A DNA stretch of 64,000 bases, taken from Fasciolopsis buskii (Eukaryota > Platyhelminthes > Trematoda > Plagiorchiida > Fasciolidae). Within the stretch, counting starts at the first letter, position 1. The number at the start of each line of letters is the position of its first letter. A model generated the notes under the pieces. That model ran no database searches, was not told the DNA's origin, and was given only the letters and a program-made list of their open reading frames with translations. The translations under genes were made by a program, and so were the position numbers. The stretch is from positions 57,499-121,498 of the forward strand of contig LUCM01002320.1 in NCBI GenBank assembly GCA_008360955.1. The letters run 5' to 3'. Positions 24,001 to 39,000 of the stretch are shown piece after piece.

Positions 24001-27000
24001 GGGGATTTTAAAACCTCTGGTAAATCGAATGTAGACAACAAGAATAAAGGTGGCCTTGGTAGCTGCTCGTCAGTAGAGGTAAATCCGCGTATATCGAAGG
24101 CTCGAGCAACTTACGCTGGACTGAAACATTTGGGGTGTCGGCCTGATATTTGACTGAAGTTGAAAGGTCGTGTGTACTGTGCCGCAATGCGTCCAGTTCT
24201 GTTGTATGGTTGCGAGACATGGAGTACGCGTGTGGGAGATGTTCGTCGGTCGGAGGTTTTTGACCACCGATGTCTATGTAGTATCTCTGGGATTGAATGT
24301 AGTGATCGGGTGGTTAATGTGGAGGTTGGGCATCTAGTACTAGGTTTCGGTTCTCAGAATACCTTATTTCATCGTATGAAACTAAGTAGACTACGCTGGT
24401 TGGGTCACGTGTTGCGTATGACGAACGCTCGTCTACCATACCATGCCCTATTTCGGGTTCCTCCCAAGGAATTGAAGAGGTCATGTGGAGGCCAACAGAT
24501 GACGTGGCAACGTGGGATGAGAAAGTGTACAGCGGACTTAGGTAAAGTAGGTTTCTCACGCCTTCGTGGTTGGGGTCCGAAAGACTCGTCAACTAGCTGA
24601 CTGGAGACACTGAAGGATATATCAGTGAGCCGTGAACAGTGGCGATCGTGTTGTCATTTTCTATCGAGTCATAATGATTGAAAACACGTGCGTTTGTACA
24701 GTTAGATTGTGTTCGGTGTGTTGTTTGCAGCAGCATCTTGTCTTTTCGCACCTGTGTAGGTCCACTCCCTGTTCCCGTTGGATATTCACTCTATTTATGG
24801 GAGCATGTAATCTTGTGGAAAAGGCAGCGGCCAATGAGGTTTGCTTTGCTGTTTGACGCTGAGCGATGATGATTAGAGTGGCCTCAGAACAGGGCTTTGC
24901 ATTACCACTGTTCGTTTCGTGCCAGGCGAAATACCAATCGACGACCCTCAGCGAATGATTTTCCTCGCGCATAATCCTCATTCCACTGATCCGGTGTTGC
25001 CGAAATTTCGAAGAATTTAAGTCTCAGGACCAGTCGGTGCTACTGGATCTTACCAACTGCCTTGATGAAGTCAACGTAGGTGAGATCTATCAGGCAGTCG
25101 TCTACCTTTGTTCGGGATCTGTGTCTGTACACCAGAAGATTGGACATAAGAGCATCTCTTAGACCATGCCTTGGGGAGGTGGAATGCCTCTATGTTCGCA
25201 GATGTTCACCCGACTGGATTGCATAAGCCTTTTCGCCACGCAAGTAGGTTCCTCACGGTGGTAGTTGCTTGCGTCCGACTTTTTTCTACCTTTAAGCTGC
25301 GGTACCACCGTGGCCTTCTTTCGCCCCTCGGATAACTTGCCCTGCTCTCGTTAGCGCTAATGCCACTTGCTGCGCTGGTTCTTTCAGTACCTTTGGGCCA
25401 CTTCGGCTCAATCCGAATGATTTGTGTGGCATCAACGGACGAAGCGCGTTCGCGACCTTTCCAGCGAGCAGATTGTTTTCCTGTTGTTGACACACCCGTC
25501 GGTATCGTTAGTGATGCGCGCAAAACCGTTATGATACAATTGGACATTATCGTGCCTATTGAGAATCCAAGTCAGCATTAAAACCGTTGTTTGTCAGTGT
25601 TGAGGTTCCTGACTATAATCTGGTATTCTTTCTTGAATACGCGTACAGGCGTTCAAGGACGAATTTAAACTCCACAACCAAACGCTGCTCGTGCGCTTTC
25701 CTTTTGGTAAGCGTGATAACTGGGTAAATGTTCCTGATTTCCCTATCCCAATCTAACTCTTTTCTGGTCGAGTGGTGATGTTTTCTGCGGCGCAGTTGTT
25801 TCGTTAACTCTTTGCTAAACAAGAAAACCAAACGCTTATCCACGCATCGTTTTTAGAGGCCCAATTTTTCCCATTGAAAACAGCTGAGGAATGATCAGCG
25901 TTACTACCACCATCTGTTACCCGCAAGATATTAACAGCTGCCGCGCACATTTCACGGAGATTCATACGCCAGGTGTTCCGTCTATTTGGTGGTACTGCTT
26001 GCCATATAGTCCTGTGCCTTCAATTTACTGACAATGGCGTGTTCAGTGGTGGCCAGTTGTTTTAGAATATGGATGTACAACACCGGAGCGTGTCGAAGAG
26101 AATAGTAGAATTAAGATGAAAGTTTTCTCTGCATCGCTTTGATTGGGTTCTTACAGACGCTTTTTTGCGCGAACTCACACTACCTTCAACAACTTATCGG
26201 AGGACTTGTCCGCTGTTGGATCAAAGGAGCCACGTATCCAGTCACTATGTGGGGCGTTAAAATTTCTCAATATCAAACAGTGTTCACAGGCTGCCCGAGG
26301 AGCCAGGAAGCCAAGGCAAATCACTGCACCAATCCCACTTACCACACTAACATTGCCTTAGAGTTTCACCTGCATCCGTATCTCCTCGCTGAAGCCACCG
26401 TCGAAAGCATGTGTCTAGCAGGTGTGCAAGTAACCAACTGCACTCTGAAAGGGCGACTCGGCTGCCTGCGATCTGCGCCAAGTAACATTCTGCGAGACTC
26501 ACCTGTGTCACGAACGTCTTCCTTAACGCCATAGTGACAGGCATTTTGATTTACGCTAAAGCTTCCAGACAACTCCCTTCCCTCGAGACAGCACGAAAAG
26601 TGGACCGGCACCCTCCTATCTTATCTCTTTACCAGGTTAGTAGGCATCGATTCTAAAACCTTATACAATTAAAAACGTTTTTTGCTAGCAATAACCGTGG
26701 GCAAAACAGATGCCAATTCACAGATGCACATAATGTGATTGGCTCTCATTGTGTTGTTTTCTTTTGAACCATATCACTTTATTGATAATCTTGTGAAAAC
26801 CTTCATAGAGAGGCTGAGTCTTGACGTGGTATGACGGCTTGCGTGCCTCCATGACCCAACGAGCCACACAGGATGGCTTGCCTCACGCAGAATGTTCAAT
26901 CATACTTTGATGATCAGTGCGTGCAGTTCCCGATCCTACAGGTTGGGGGTTTATTCAAGTTGACAACTCAATCGGAAAAGTGAATAGAAGGATAATCGAT

Positions 27001-30000
27001 TCAAGTAGATGGGTCTCCACCCAACCACTCCCCATTGCTTTGCGAACAGGTTATTGTTGGGACCCAAGGTTTTGATTAAGAACCTTAGCGGTTCTCCTGT
27101 TTAGTGGCTAGACTCCTTAGCAGTCTTCCTTGAAAAGATCCTCAAGGAATTGCACAAACAGTAAATCCCATACTGCATCGGTCGTCGCACGAGATAATCA
27201 GGACCGCGCCATCCGTTGCTTCGGGAAGAATTAGTAGTGATAAGTATACTCTTTTTCCGAGTTCCCGTGCTGGGTTAACGCTTCACTACATTGTGAATAA
27301 CTTTTGAGTCAAAGGAGCCCGTTAGGGATCCCAGAGAAAGACCCCTTCTGCAGTGTGGGCATTCGCGAAATAGCAATAGTCCGTATACCCCCAGCATCCT
27401 TTCTGCCGGGACATTTCTAATTTCCGTTCTTCCGAAGCAGGGACCACGCGAGACGCCGCGAAGGGTTGCGGCTCAAGTGATTTATCTGGTGACAGAACTA
27501 ATAGGAGGGGAAGAAGTGGTCTAAACGTACTACTTAAACCTGTGTTTGCCTTACTTAGCTGCCTTGAATGTTCGCAGGCCCAAACAAACGGGGTAATGAG
27601 CTGTCTCATCTAGAACTCTTAAAAAATGCACGTACAAGATCCTATTTCCGTATTCACTTTTCGTAGCCCAGATGCAACCTCATCTGGCTTCGCTCTTTGC
27701 GTGTCGGTTGATCCAGCTTCGAGCGCTCGTGGTCAGGCCGGTGTTCGAAGTTCTCTGAGCATGCGAGCCGATTGTGGATTGTTGAACTGGATACCAATCA
27801 GTAGTAGTTTGTATGAAGTCCCGTTTGACGGTTCGGTACGTGTCAATTGCAGTCGATTGAGGCGTCGTTTGTTTGTTGTATTTATGCGTGCGCTCACTGA
27901 ATGCAGCCACCCTGGGGCCAAAGACGAGTTCTACCGGGAGTTATCTCGGTTATTTCGCAATTCGCATTCAACGGACGTTGAGATCGCAGTAGATGAGTTT
28001 AGTACCTGACTTGAGTACCTAGCGGAGACAGAACAGCACATGGGATGTATATTTTCTGTCCCAGTTAATGGGATCGACAACGGAGATCGTCTCATCGAGG
28101 TTTGTCCTGACCACAAGCTGTTTCTGGCGCACCCCAATTTTTGTCATGTACGCTGCGGCCTCTCTTTTTCGGCCTCCGGTCGTTACCCGCAGATTGAGCC
28201 TGTTGCCATCGGAAACCGGTGATATGGATCAATCTAAGGTTGCCTGCCATTCTGATTCACATCTGTGGACTAAAATCGTGCTTTGATCCTTGCTCCCTTT
28301 TGTTTTCGCCTAGTCCGTGTTGACACCAGCACAGAACCAACTTGTCCTGCACAGCTGATTCTAGACAATAATCGTTGCAGTCGAAATTTGTAATGCGGTG
28401 GTCGTCTCAACAGAATTCCCAGGTTCCTAGCAAATACTGGGATCAGATCAGAGAAGCTCTCCTGGTCCTCCAAGTCGGGGGTTGATCTGAGTTATCAGCT
28501 CAGTCGTAAAAACGAGCGGAAAAATAATTGATCCAAGTAGATGGGCTTCCACTCAGCTATTCTCCGCTGCCTTGCGGTCAGGTTCTTGTCAGAACCAAAG
28601 GCTTTGGTTGAGAACCCTAATCGTTCTTCTGCTTAGCGGCTGAACTCCCTAGCAGTACCCGTCCATTATTCCCCATGAGTTACACGCCTACAAATAATTC
28701 CATACTGTCTCGGTCGTCGTGCAGGATAATCAGGACTGCGCTACCCATTGCATCGAGCGGGGTGGGTAGTGATAAGTGTGCTACTGCTCAGAGTTCTTCT
28801 CTTTTATTCAGCCTATCTCTTCTGTTTGCCTCTTCTGCCTACCCATAGTGTCTGCATTGATAACACGCCCGATACTCGCAACGGTTTATTGTCAAGTAGT
28901 GTAGTAGATGGTTTTCAGTCTGTTAGCTCATTTTCTCAAGCCTCGTCAGCCTCTGAATTTCGGCTCTTTGAATGTGCGCACTTCAATGCAGGCTGGCCAA
29001 CAGGCGTGTGTAACTCTGACAGTGGACCCATTTTCGATTGATGACGGTAAGTCTTTAAAATTACCGCGAAAACCGTTGGGTTAAGGAAGCCAAAGAGAAG
29101 GAATTGACGGTCGCTTCAGCTGACAGTCTGAGACTGTTTACGCTTATCCGTGACAGCGGTGGGCGGCGAACTTCGGTTAGTGAAGTCCTGTGCGATAGGA
29201 CTGGAGAGCTCATCCATGGTATACAGGAAAGACTGGACCGTTGGGCAGAACATTTCAAGGATCAGTTTAACTGGCCATATGCTATCGTATCTATTCCGAC
29301 GCCTGGAGCTGTGAATCCTTGGGAGGTGTCACATGATCCCCCAGCGGAAGTGAGAGTGCAGTCGATTATTCGGCTTCTGAAGAGGGGAAAAGCAGCCGGT
29401 CCCAACGAACTTCCCCCAGTTCTTTTCAAATTGGGTGGAGAAGTGCTGATGAAATCAATTACTTCCTTGATTCGTGATATGTGGAACGAGGAGCCTATCC
29501 CGCTATCGTGGGGTGAGTCACTGATTGTACCCATCTTCAAGAAGGGCAACCGGAATGACTGCAGCAATCATGGGATTAGTTTAATTTTCATAGTCACTAA
29601 GGTGTTAGCTTCGATAATGCTGCGTCGTTTGACATCGATTCGCGAGAGTAATACCCGCGAACAACAGGCCGGATTTCGACCAGGTCGAGGCTGCAGTGAT
29701 CAGATATTCATTCTTCGCCAAGTACTCGAAACGCGTCACACACACACCGCCGCCCTACGGTCGTAGTCTTCCTCGACTTGGTAGGTGCTTTCGACTCCGT
29801 GGATCGACCAGCACTATTCAGTGCTCTCAACCGGAAGGGTTCGCCAACGAAGTTTGTGAACCTGTTGCGAGCATTGTACTCGCATAACTATGGTCGCGTT
29901 AGGGTATACGGTGAACTGTCAAGTTCATTCGAAACGACTAGTGGCGTTCGACAAGGAGGTCCTATCTCTCCATTCTTGTTCAACGTCGTGATGGACGAGG

Positions 30001-33000
30001 TGATGGAAGATGCTTTAGGAGGTCTCCGGGATGTGGGAGTCGAACTGGGAAGTGAAGGGAAGCTATGTGACCTAGATTACGCAGACAATGTTGTGGGCCT
30101 GTTCGAGTCTGCGGATCATGCACAACGGGCACTAGATAGACTGTCGAGATCGGTTGCTTGGTTTAGCATGTGCTTTGCACCTTCAAAGTGCAGGACTGGA
30201 CGACAGCAGCGCCGAACTTGATACTGGATGGAGACGAAATAACAACTGGAGACCGTTTCACCTACCTTGGTAGACTACAGTTATCGGAAATAGTCGCAAC
30301 TTTTACCGATTGATTAGGAACATTGACCCACGGGGACTGAGCGTAGGAGAGGTGATTAAGGAATCCAACAACCTATTGCCTCACTCTCAGGAGCGTCGGC
30401 TTGCGCATTGGGCAGAACACTTTGGCGCGTAGTTTTGTTGACTCGCAGCAACAGTGTGCCTTCCTCTTCTGCCTGCAAATTAACCAATGCAAGTGGATAT
30501 CAGCCCTTTATCGGGAATGAAGATGGCGAGGGAGATGGGTTTTCTTAAAAGTTAATAAGGAAGCTAAACAAGGTGAATTGTCGTCATCCTTCTTCAACCA
30601 TTGCGAGCAATGGCAATTTCGGGACTAACAAAACTCCTGGGGTCAGCTTGTGAAAGGAAACAGATGCCTAGGGACTGACGTAAATCGATGATTGTGCCGT
30701 TCTACAAGAAAGATAATAGTTTTTCATNNNNNNNNNNNNNNNNNNNNNNNNNNNNNNNNNNNNNNNNNNNNNNNNNNNNNNNNNNNNNNNNNNNNNNNNN
30801 NNNNNNNNNNNNNNNNNNNNNNNNNNNNNNNNNNNNNNNNNNNNNNNNNNNNNNNNNNNNNNNNNNNNNNNNNNNNNNNNNNNNNNNNNNNNNNNNNNNN
30901 NNNNNNNNNNNNNNNNNNNNNNNNNNNNNNNNNNNNNNNNNNNNNNNNNNNNNNNNNNNNNNNNNNNNNNNNNNNNNNNNNNNNNNNNNNNNNNNNNNNN
31001 NNNNNNNNNNNNNNNNNNNNNNNNNNNNNNNNNNNNNNNNNNNNNNNNNNNNNNNNNNNNNNNNNNNNNNNNNNNNNNNNNNNNNNNNNNNNNNNNNNNN
31101 NNNNNNNNNNNNNNNNNNNNNNNNNNNNNNNNNNNNNNNNNNNNNNNNNNNNNNNNNNNNNNNNNNNNNNNNNNNNNNNNNNNNNNNNNNNNNNNNNNNN
31201 NNNNNNNNNNNNNNNNNNNNNNNNNNNNNNNNNNNNNNNNNNNNNNNNNNNNNNNNNNNNNNNNNNNNNNNNNNNNNNNNNNNNNNNNNNNNNNNNNNNN
31301 NNNNNNNNNNNNNNNNNNNNNNNNNNNNNNNNNNNNNNNNNNNNNNNNNNNNNNNNNNNNNNNNNNNNNNNNNNNNNNNNNNNNNNNNNNNNNNNNGTTC
31401 TGTCCAGAACTGTAGATCATACTGGACCACGTACGTCGAATCGGACCATGCGTTAGTTTTAATGCGATTTTTGCTGCAGCTGAATGGCCATCGACGCAGG
31501 CCGCAAACCCGATTGGCTGTCGAACGTTTGTCTGATTCGGCTGTTCGCAACAGCTACGAACAGAAACTATCCGAGGGACTAAGAACTTCGACGAGCAGCA
31601 GTGTAGATAAGCATTGGGATCAAATTAAGCAGGCTATGCATTTGGCAGCAGTTTTGGCCTGTAGTCCTAGATCTAGCGTTCATCAAAGACACTGGATCTC
31701 TCAAGCATCGCTAAGCCTAATGGAGCAAAAACGCCAGTTGCCTAACTGTAATGAAATGAATAAGATGCGTGGACAGTTGCAGCGTCAGTTGACGATAAGA
31801 CTTAAGATTGACTGTGAAAACTGGTAGCCGAACAGATGTATGTAGCGGGCGCTTCAGGAGATATTCAGAATATAGGAGTCGAAATGGGAGGTGAAGGGAA
31901 GCTATGTGACCTAGATTACGCAGACAATGTTGTGGGCCTGTTCGAGTCTGCGGATCATGCACAACGGGCACTAGATAGACTGTCGAGATCGGTTGCTTGG
32001 TTTAGCATGTGCTTTGCACCTTCAAAGTGCAGGACTGGACGACAGCAGCGCCGAACTTGATACTGGATGGAGACGAAATAACAACTGGAGACCGTTTCAC
32101 CTACCTTGGTAGACTACAGTTATCGGAAATAGTCGCAACTTTTACCGATTGATTAGGAACATTGACCCACGGGGACTGAGCGTAGGAGAGGTGATTAAGG
32201 AATCCAACAACCTATTGCCTCACTCTCAGGAGCGTCGGCTTGCGCATTGGGCAGAACACTTTGGCGCGTAGTTTTGTTGACTCGCAGCAACAGTGTGCCT
32301 TCCTCTTCTGCCTGCAAATTAACCAATGCAAGTGGATATCAGCCCTTTATCGGGAATGAAGATGGCGAGGGAGATGGGTTTTCTTAAAAGTTAATAAGGA
32401 AGCTAAACAAGGTGAATTGTCGTCATCCTTCTTCAACCATTGCGAGCAATGGCAATTTCGGGACTAACAAAACTCCTGGGGTCAGCTTGTGAAAGGAAAC
32501 AGATGCCTAGGGACTGACGTAAATCGATGATTGTGCCGTTCTACAAGAAAGATAATAGTTTTTCATGTAAAAACCGCAGGGGAATTACTTTAGCATGCAT
32601 CGCGTCCATGCTGCTCACGGGCATTATCCTTGGCATAGACGGTGACCAATCTGGTGTTGGAGATCTTAATTGTTGTTATATCCCAACAAGAACCTATGCT
32701 TTTCGATGTATTTTGAAACTGTTGTTTTGAGTGTTGTGTGGTTGAACTTTTTTGGCCGCAAAATACTCGTCAGACTTCTCCCTTTGATTGGCTGCTTCAC
32801 CCATCGACCAAGGCGATTCCACAAAAGTATATAGACGATAGTGCCCACCTGACTTCTGATTTGTATTGGTGAGCCACCAATAAACGCGCGGCCGTGTTCT
32901 GTCTTCATCTTCCCTCTCTCGCTAGCGGGTAGGGGTAGCCGTTCAAATTTCGCGCTCTGTTCCTGTGTGACTGCCCACTCAAGGGGGCAGCTGGTTCGTT

Positions 33001-36000
33001 CCACTTCGTTGTGTGACTATAGAACTTGAAGACTCAAGCCCGAATCACTGTTTCCAACCTCAGTGTGTGTTAGTATCCTGCACAGGTGTTCTTGTGCTAT
33101 ATCGTGAAATTTTTTGCTTCATTGTTGTGTGTTGATCAGCCTAACAAGGTGATACAACATTCCTCCACCGCTTATCCAGTACTCACACATTCCCTAAACC
33201 CACGATTTTTGTCTTTCTTGATTTGAAAGTGGCGTTTGACTCAGTTGCTCGTGTAATTCTGTGGTGTTGCCTCTCATTAAAGAATGTGCCAGAGAAATTC
33301 ATTTCTCATCCAATCTGTGTAGGCGAACAGCCGTAGTCGAGTTCGCACTTATGGCGATGTTCCTCCCAAATTCATCTTGAGAAGTGGTGTTCGTCATGGT
33401 TACCCTCTTTCTTCCTTCTTTCTTGACTTTATCACCGAAATAGTTATGAAGATAACTCTATCCTCGTGTTAGAATAGTATCATTGGTATTTGCTGAGACA
33501 GGTATCGGTCCGTCTTGGGATTTGCGGACGATTTGCTACTGAGTGAAGATTTGAGCAAGTTGCAGGTGCTTCCCAATCGTCTGAACGATAATGTGGAAAC
33601 GTTTGGTATGCGTATCGCACTTTCGAAGTGTAAAATCTTGCTGTTGGATTGAATTGGTTCACAGCTGAACCTTGTTCTTGTAGGGGAGCAGCTGAATGTG
33701 GCGGATGGACTTAGTTACTTGGGTAGCTGTATCTCACCTGGCGGCCCTATATAAAATGAAGTGTCTTCTCGCATTGGTTTTACTGGTCTGACGATTTGAC
33801 ATCGGATTATTGATCAATGAGGTCGGCATTGCTCTACGGTCCCGACACGTGGCCACTGAGAACAAGATATGCAGAGCCTTTCCACGTCTAAACATCGTCA
33901 TCTCGGTAGTATTGGTACAATATGGTGGAGACTTCTGTAAGTAACTGAGATGTTGGGCGTGAGGTACCGGGTCCTGGGATTCAGTCTTTAGAACAGACGC
34001 TTAATCATACTAAGTCAAGGCAGTTGGAACATTATCAGCACATGCCCACAGAACGGCTGCCTCGTTGTACACTGTTGTCCGAGGTAGGTAATGGTTAGAG
34101 AATTGCTTGGGGTCGCCAGTCGACGAAATGGGAAAAAAGTACTAGAACTAGTGAACTGGTTCGCGTAGGCGCAGTTAGACTATCGGGTTTGGGTTCACGA
34201 GATCCCCCGAGTGACGGTTGGAGACAATAGGTGATATGGCTCAGTGCTGCGGTCAGTGGTGTTCCTGCATTCTAAACCTTACTTCTTCTGTATAGTTCTC
34301 CGACTTACTGTTCTGTGACCAATCTTTCATTATTCCTCCCTGAGTTGATGGTACTGCAAGATAGCAATCACAACCAGAGCACGTTGTTGTAAAGTTAACG
34401 ATTGTCAACACTAGACTGAACTGGTGAAATGCATCAGCATAAAGGGAGACTGAAACTGGCGAATGGGCGCCAGACGTTGCAAAAGGAAGGCAAAATGCCA
34501 CCGAGCCCTAGTCAGATAACAACGTAATATCAAACTTCAAACGGTCGATCGCCCCGAATAGAAGCAACCTGATTTGTTAAACCACAGATAATTAATGAGC
34601 AGTGGTACATTTGATTACCGAGTTTCAGGAGAATGGTAAGCGTAAAGACTATTTGTTTAATTAGGTGTACCGTTACGCGCAATCCCGATGGAAGTGACTT
34701 GCTCGAGGAATCTGATGGCTCATCTGACCATAGACGTCTTTCTTAACCATAAACAAAGCTGTTAGTTTGGCTCGCCTCCGCAACGTAAATTTCGGCAGTA
34801 CTTACAAGCTAAGCAGCATTTTAATTTTTAGCTTTCCTTCATAAACGGATGTCACCTGAGAGCTGGGGTTTATCAAAAAAACCATGAGATTAGATGGGTC
34901 ATCGGATTCTGGAGGAATGGCATCGTACTACAGTGATGCTACAAAAATGATGACATGCTCTAACTGGCTCAATAAAATGTCACATCCCAAGTATCAGTCG
35001 TGATCCTTTTTCGCCAGCTATCCGGTGATCACGAAGATTGGATGCATAATAACCAAACCGCGTCTACACCCAGTCCAGTTGTATCGAAAAAATATTTTTG
35101 CAGAATGTTATAGAACATACTTCTAGTAGTTCAGTGAAATCCATCTTTTTGAATAATGATTCGTTGCACTCCATCAAAAGCCCATTTTTTTAATCCTCAT
35201 CAGGCTATGAAGACCTTTTTAGCTCTGATAAAGCACAATGAAATGTAGTTTATTTGAGTTACCTTTCCTTCAAGGTCGGGTACCTTGGAGCAGGTTTCCT
35301 CTTGAGGAAGCCGATCTTCATGCTCCTTGTAAAAATTGCATGGTGATTTTGCTCAGTATTTCGTGGTGTCGAAATTGTTAGCATGCTTTATCCTACGCAA
35401 ATCGCACAGTAAGTATGAAGACCTGACCGTCCAGGAGTAGGCTTGTTTTTCATCAAATTTTTATCCTTCAGTGATTCTGAGAATACTGTCTTTTAACAGT
35501 TAACAACTGTCGTGTCGCTGGACATCTCCACTGATGGGACCGCACTATGGAATTATCTCTTGAGCGGCACTTTACTTAAGAACTATATGTTTATTCTAAG
35601 AAATTTAAGTCGTCATGCTTCAATCTAGGTTATTGTCCACGACTGTCTTTTGTCATCCATTATTGGCGCCAGTGGAAAGCAACCAGATTGTCTTGTACTT
35701 TCAGCTAATTTTAACTGCCAATCTACAGTTTTGATGAGCACTGACATTCACGTTCATGTGCTTCGGTTTTGGTTGTTATCTCGTAGCACCGATTACTCAG
35801 AAGCGAAATAAACTTGGTGCCTGTCAATTTTTCCATCGTTTAGTCCTCTCTGATCACCGTTCAGTAGCCATTCTTAGCAACCGTTGCTGGAGTTAGCATA
35901 ATCATGATTTCTCGGTTAGATCACGGGTATTGGCGAAATTCACACAATACTGTAAAGCTACGTGATTTGTTCACACGATTCTCACTTGATAAACTCATTT

Positions 36001-39000
36001 GCGTTGTTTGTCAAAAGCATGTTGATTCTGCTCTAGGCCGGAGTTGTTGGAAACAACCCGAGGCTACTGAACGTTATGTGAAGGCTACGAAACGATGAGT
36101 GAAGGCCGCTAAACGTCGAAGAAACATGTAGTTAAGGGACTATACAGTTGAGGAAAGATTTCTACTTCATTATCACCACAATAATCAAAAAATCAGCATT
36201 GTCCGGTTTGATCTCGGACAGTGTGAGGGTATATATCAAACTGTCACCACCATTTGTTGTCTTCATTGGTGTTCCACAACGATGTCCTCATGCACTGCTG
36301 CTTATGACTCACTGCCTATGTGTGGCGTTAGCACAATGTGGGTAGCGAAGAGGCTATACAGCGTACGCTAGGCGGTGGCAACCAGTCTTTTCAGAAGGTC
36401 ATCTTACTATATCGGTTAGGGTAGCTTTGATATCTATCACGCATGACTGACCCTCGTTTGCCTTGTATACTGCTTGAAAATAGGTAGGCGAGGTTGAAAA
36501 AAGATGTGATGGACAACCTAGAATAAAAATAATTGGAATAAAGAAGCCTATAAGAGATATCACACGGATCGGTTCTCTGCTCCCACGCGGATTGGACTCT
36601 ATGATTGCACGATGTTCCTGGCTAGAGACACTTGGATATATGTCTCGGGAAATATGTCAGTGGTTTTGCTGTGTTGACCCAAAGAACGATAAGGATCCAA
36701 GACGGAATGAAAAGGCTAGATAAAAAGGTGGGATGTAATTTTTCTTCATTCAACCATACAACAGAACCGCGCTCACTGGTGCACAGTACATACGACTTTG
36801 CAACTACGGTGAAATGTCATAAAACCGTAAACAGAGAGACTACGGTGCTCAGTTGCAATGTGGTACGTGTATCGCCCTATGGTCCCTGTTTTTGTTTCAC
36901 TTGAAAATTCCCATCTTCAATTCTGTTCTCAAAACCAATAAACTTCTAATATCATGCTGTTTTCGGATTCCGTCTTATGGTATTGTCCACCGACGGACAA
37001 ATCGGAATAATGAATACTAAGCGGATAAGGATAACGATGACAGTCGGGCGGACGATGAGAGGTCTCACGGGCAAGTAAGCAATGGCTGTAGTAGTTACCT
37101 TAAACTTTTTTGTTACATGGGTGTGATGGGCAGGATCATGTCCCATGGGCGCTATAACCCACCACATAGGCGGAAATGGAGACCGGTAACCATGGCTCCA
37201 GTCAGCTCATGGGGTGATCTTATGAAACTCGGACCTGATGTCCAGCTTTTCTCAGGTATATTGTCTGTTGGTTTTGCGAGACCTCATCTTCCCCTGAATT
37301 GTCTCCCTCCAAGAGCTGTATCAAAGTAGTCTGTTTGTGAACACGCGCGACACATGAACCAAACGCTAATCGTTCCCGGCAAACCGTCTCGAAATTTGGG
37401 CCCTAGGTCCTGATGCTCTGTTTAACATGGAAATTGCTGAAATGATCTTCCTTCCATGTCGAATTATAACGATGAAGACCTTGCTGCTCGGATAACAGTC
37501 TTTTTCTCGAAACAGTTGCTCGGAGCCACTAAAGCTGCGGTTCATAGATAATTGGATACCTCTACAGATGCCCTTTATATGCACGATAAAATCGATATTC
37601 GACAGCAATATAAGGGATACATGCCTAAATCTACGTGTTTCACATCCGTTTTTCAGAAGGCATTTGGGCACCCCATATGTTCAAATGGCTTTGTACGTTT
37701 TTAGCAACCAATTTTTAAAGTGACTTTTCACTCGGTTTCGCAACCATTGGCCCCTGGTTGCCATCTCGCTAATCATAGGAAAACAACAGTCCTGTCATAA
37801 GTCAGAAATTCGTAAGTCACCAATTGAGGCATTGAACTCTAATGCCTAAAATCTCCAATCATCGCACTGGGAAATCTCGTGATTCTTAACTCGGTAAACT
37901 AACTCGACTTATTCGGGACGGTCTATTAGTTTCATACATTTTTGCCGCATCATGCACTCTGTTTCTTGGTCCATCCTCGAACCCTTGCGTGCGTCGGGGA
38001 ACAGTGTCTACAGATGGAGTCGATCTGCTGGTATGCGTAACACGTGCAACAACCCACTTTAGTCTATTCAAAATCAGTGCCTATGTTGAAGATTCTGCTT
38101 TCTGACACAATGCCTTGTAGCTAACAAAATTTACTAACGGTCCCCCCATCATGTACTGCGAAGATATTGGTGTTCAAACACGGACAGTTTTCGCATGTCT
38201 TCTACACATGCTGACTATTTTTCTGAGCTGTATAGCCATGAGTATCGTGCAGTCGTTTCCTGTCAATAATCGATCTAGTCGAGAAATTCATCGTTGCATT
38301 AAATTTGCTGGATGGCTTTGCCGAACATTACGGACAACGTTCCCTGCGTTGAGCTAGCAAATCGTCGGTGTTTTTTATTGCTGCTCTAACAACTGATTTC
38401 CGTGAACCATTTTTTATTGTTAATTTAAGCCGCAGCTATTGCTAATCGCTCTCCCCCAACTCCATAAAGCAGTTTATCTCCATTCTCTTGCGCCGTCACG
38501 GAATCTGACTATCCCGGATCAGCTGATAAAATGAAGCATTTCGTTATACCTCTGCACCTGTCTATCCACACTTGTACAAATTAGATATCGCACAGAAGCT
38601 GGATAGTGTTGCGTGCCACCAAATTTTGGATCGTTTTGAATCCGTGTGTCCCACTTTAAAAGAAACTTCGACTGAAGAGCTGCTTGGTGCTGTAGCCAAT
38701 CGCGCTCTAACTCTTGCGGAAACTTGCACCGACTATTGTCTTCCTGAAGATCCGGTGAGTTATGTATTTTCTTGCTTAGTACTTTTATTGTTCTCCTGAG
38801 TCTGGGATAATTCACGAAAATTGCTGTTCAATATCGTTTTCTGTAATGTTGATGGATTTTTTCCTTTCTATCGCCATGTTTTACAATACCAGTACATGTG
38901 CTATTACATTTCAAGATTAATTTTGAAAAATCGTGTCGTAGTGGGAAGTAAGAAACCATGGGGTTAGTTTCACTGAAGGGTAGTCAAGCAGATTCATTTC

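Noticed and set aside
30668..31827. Reading frames of 250-379 codons across the gap
   Set aside because: Their middle is N; only the flanking RTE pieces are real.
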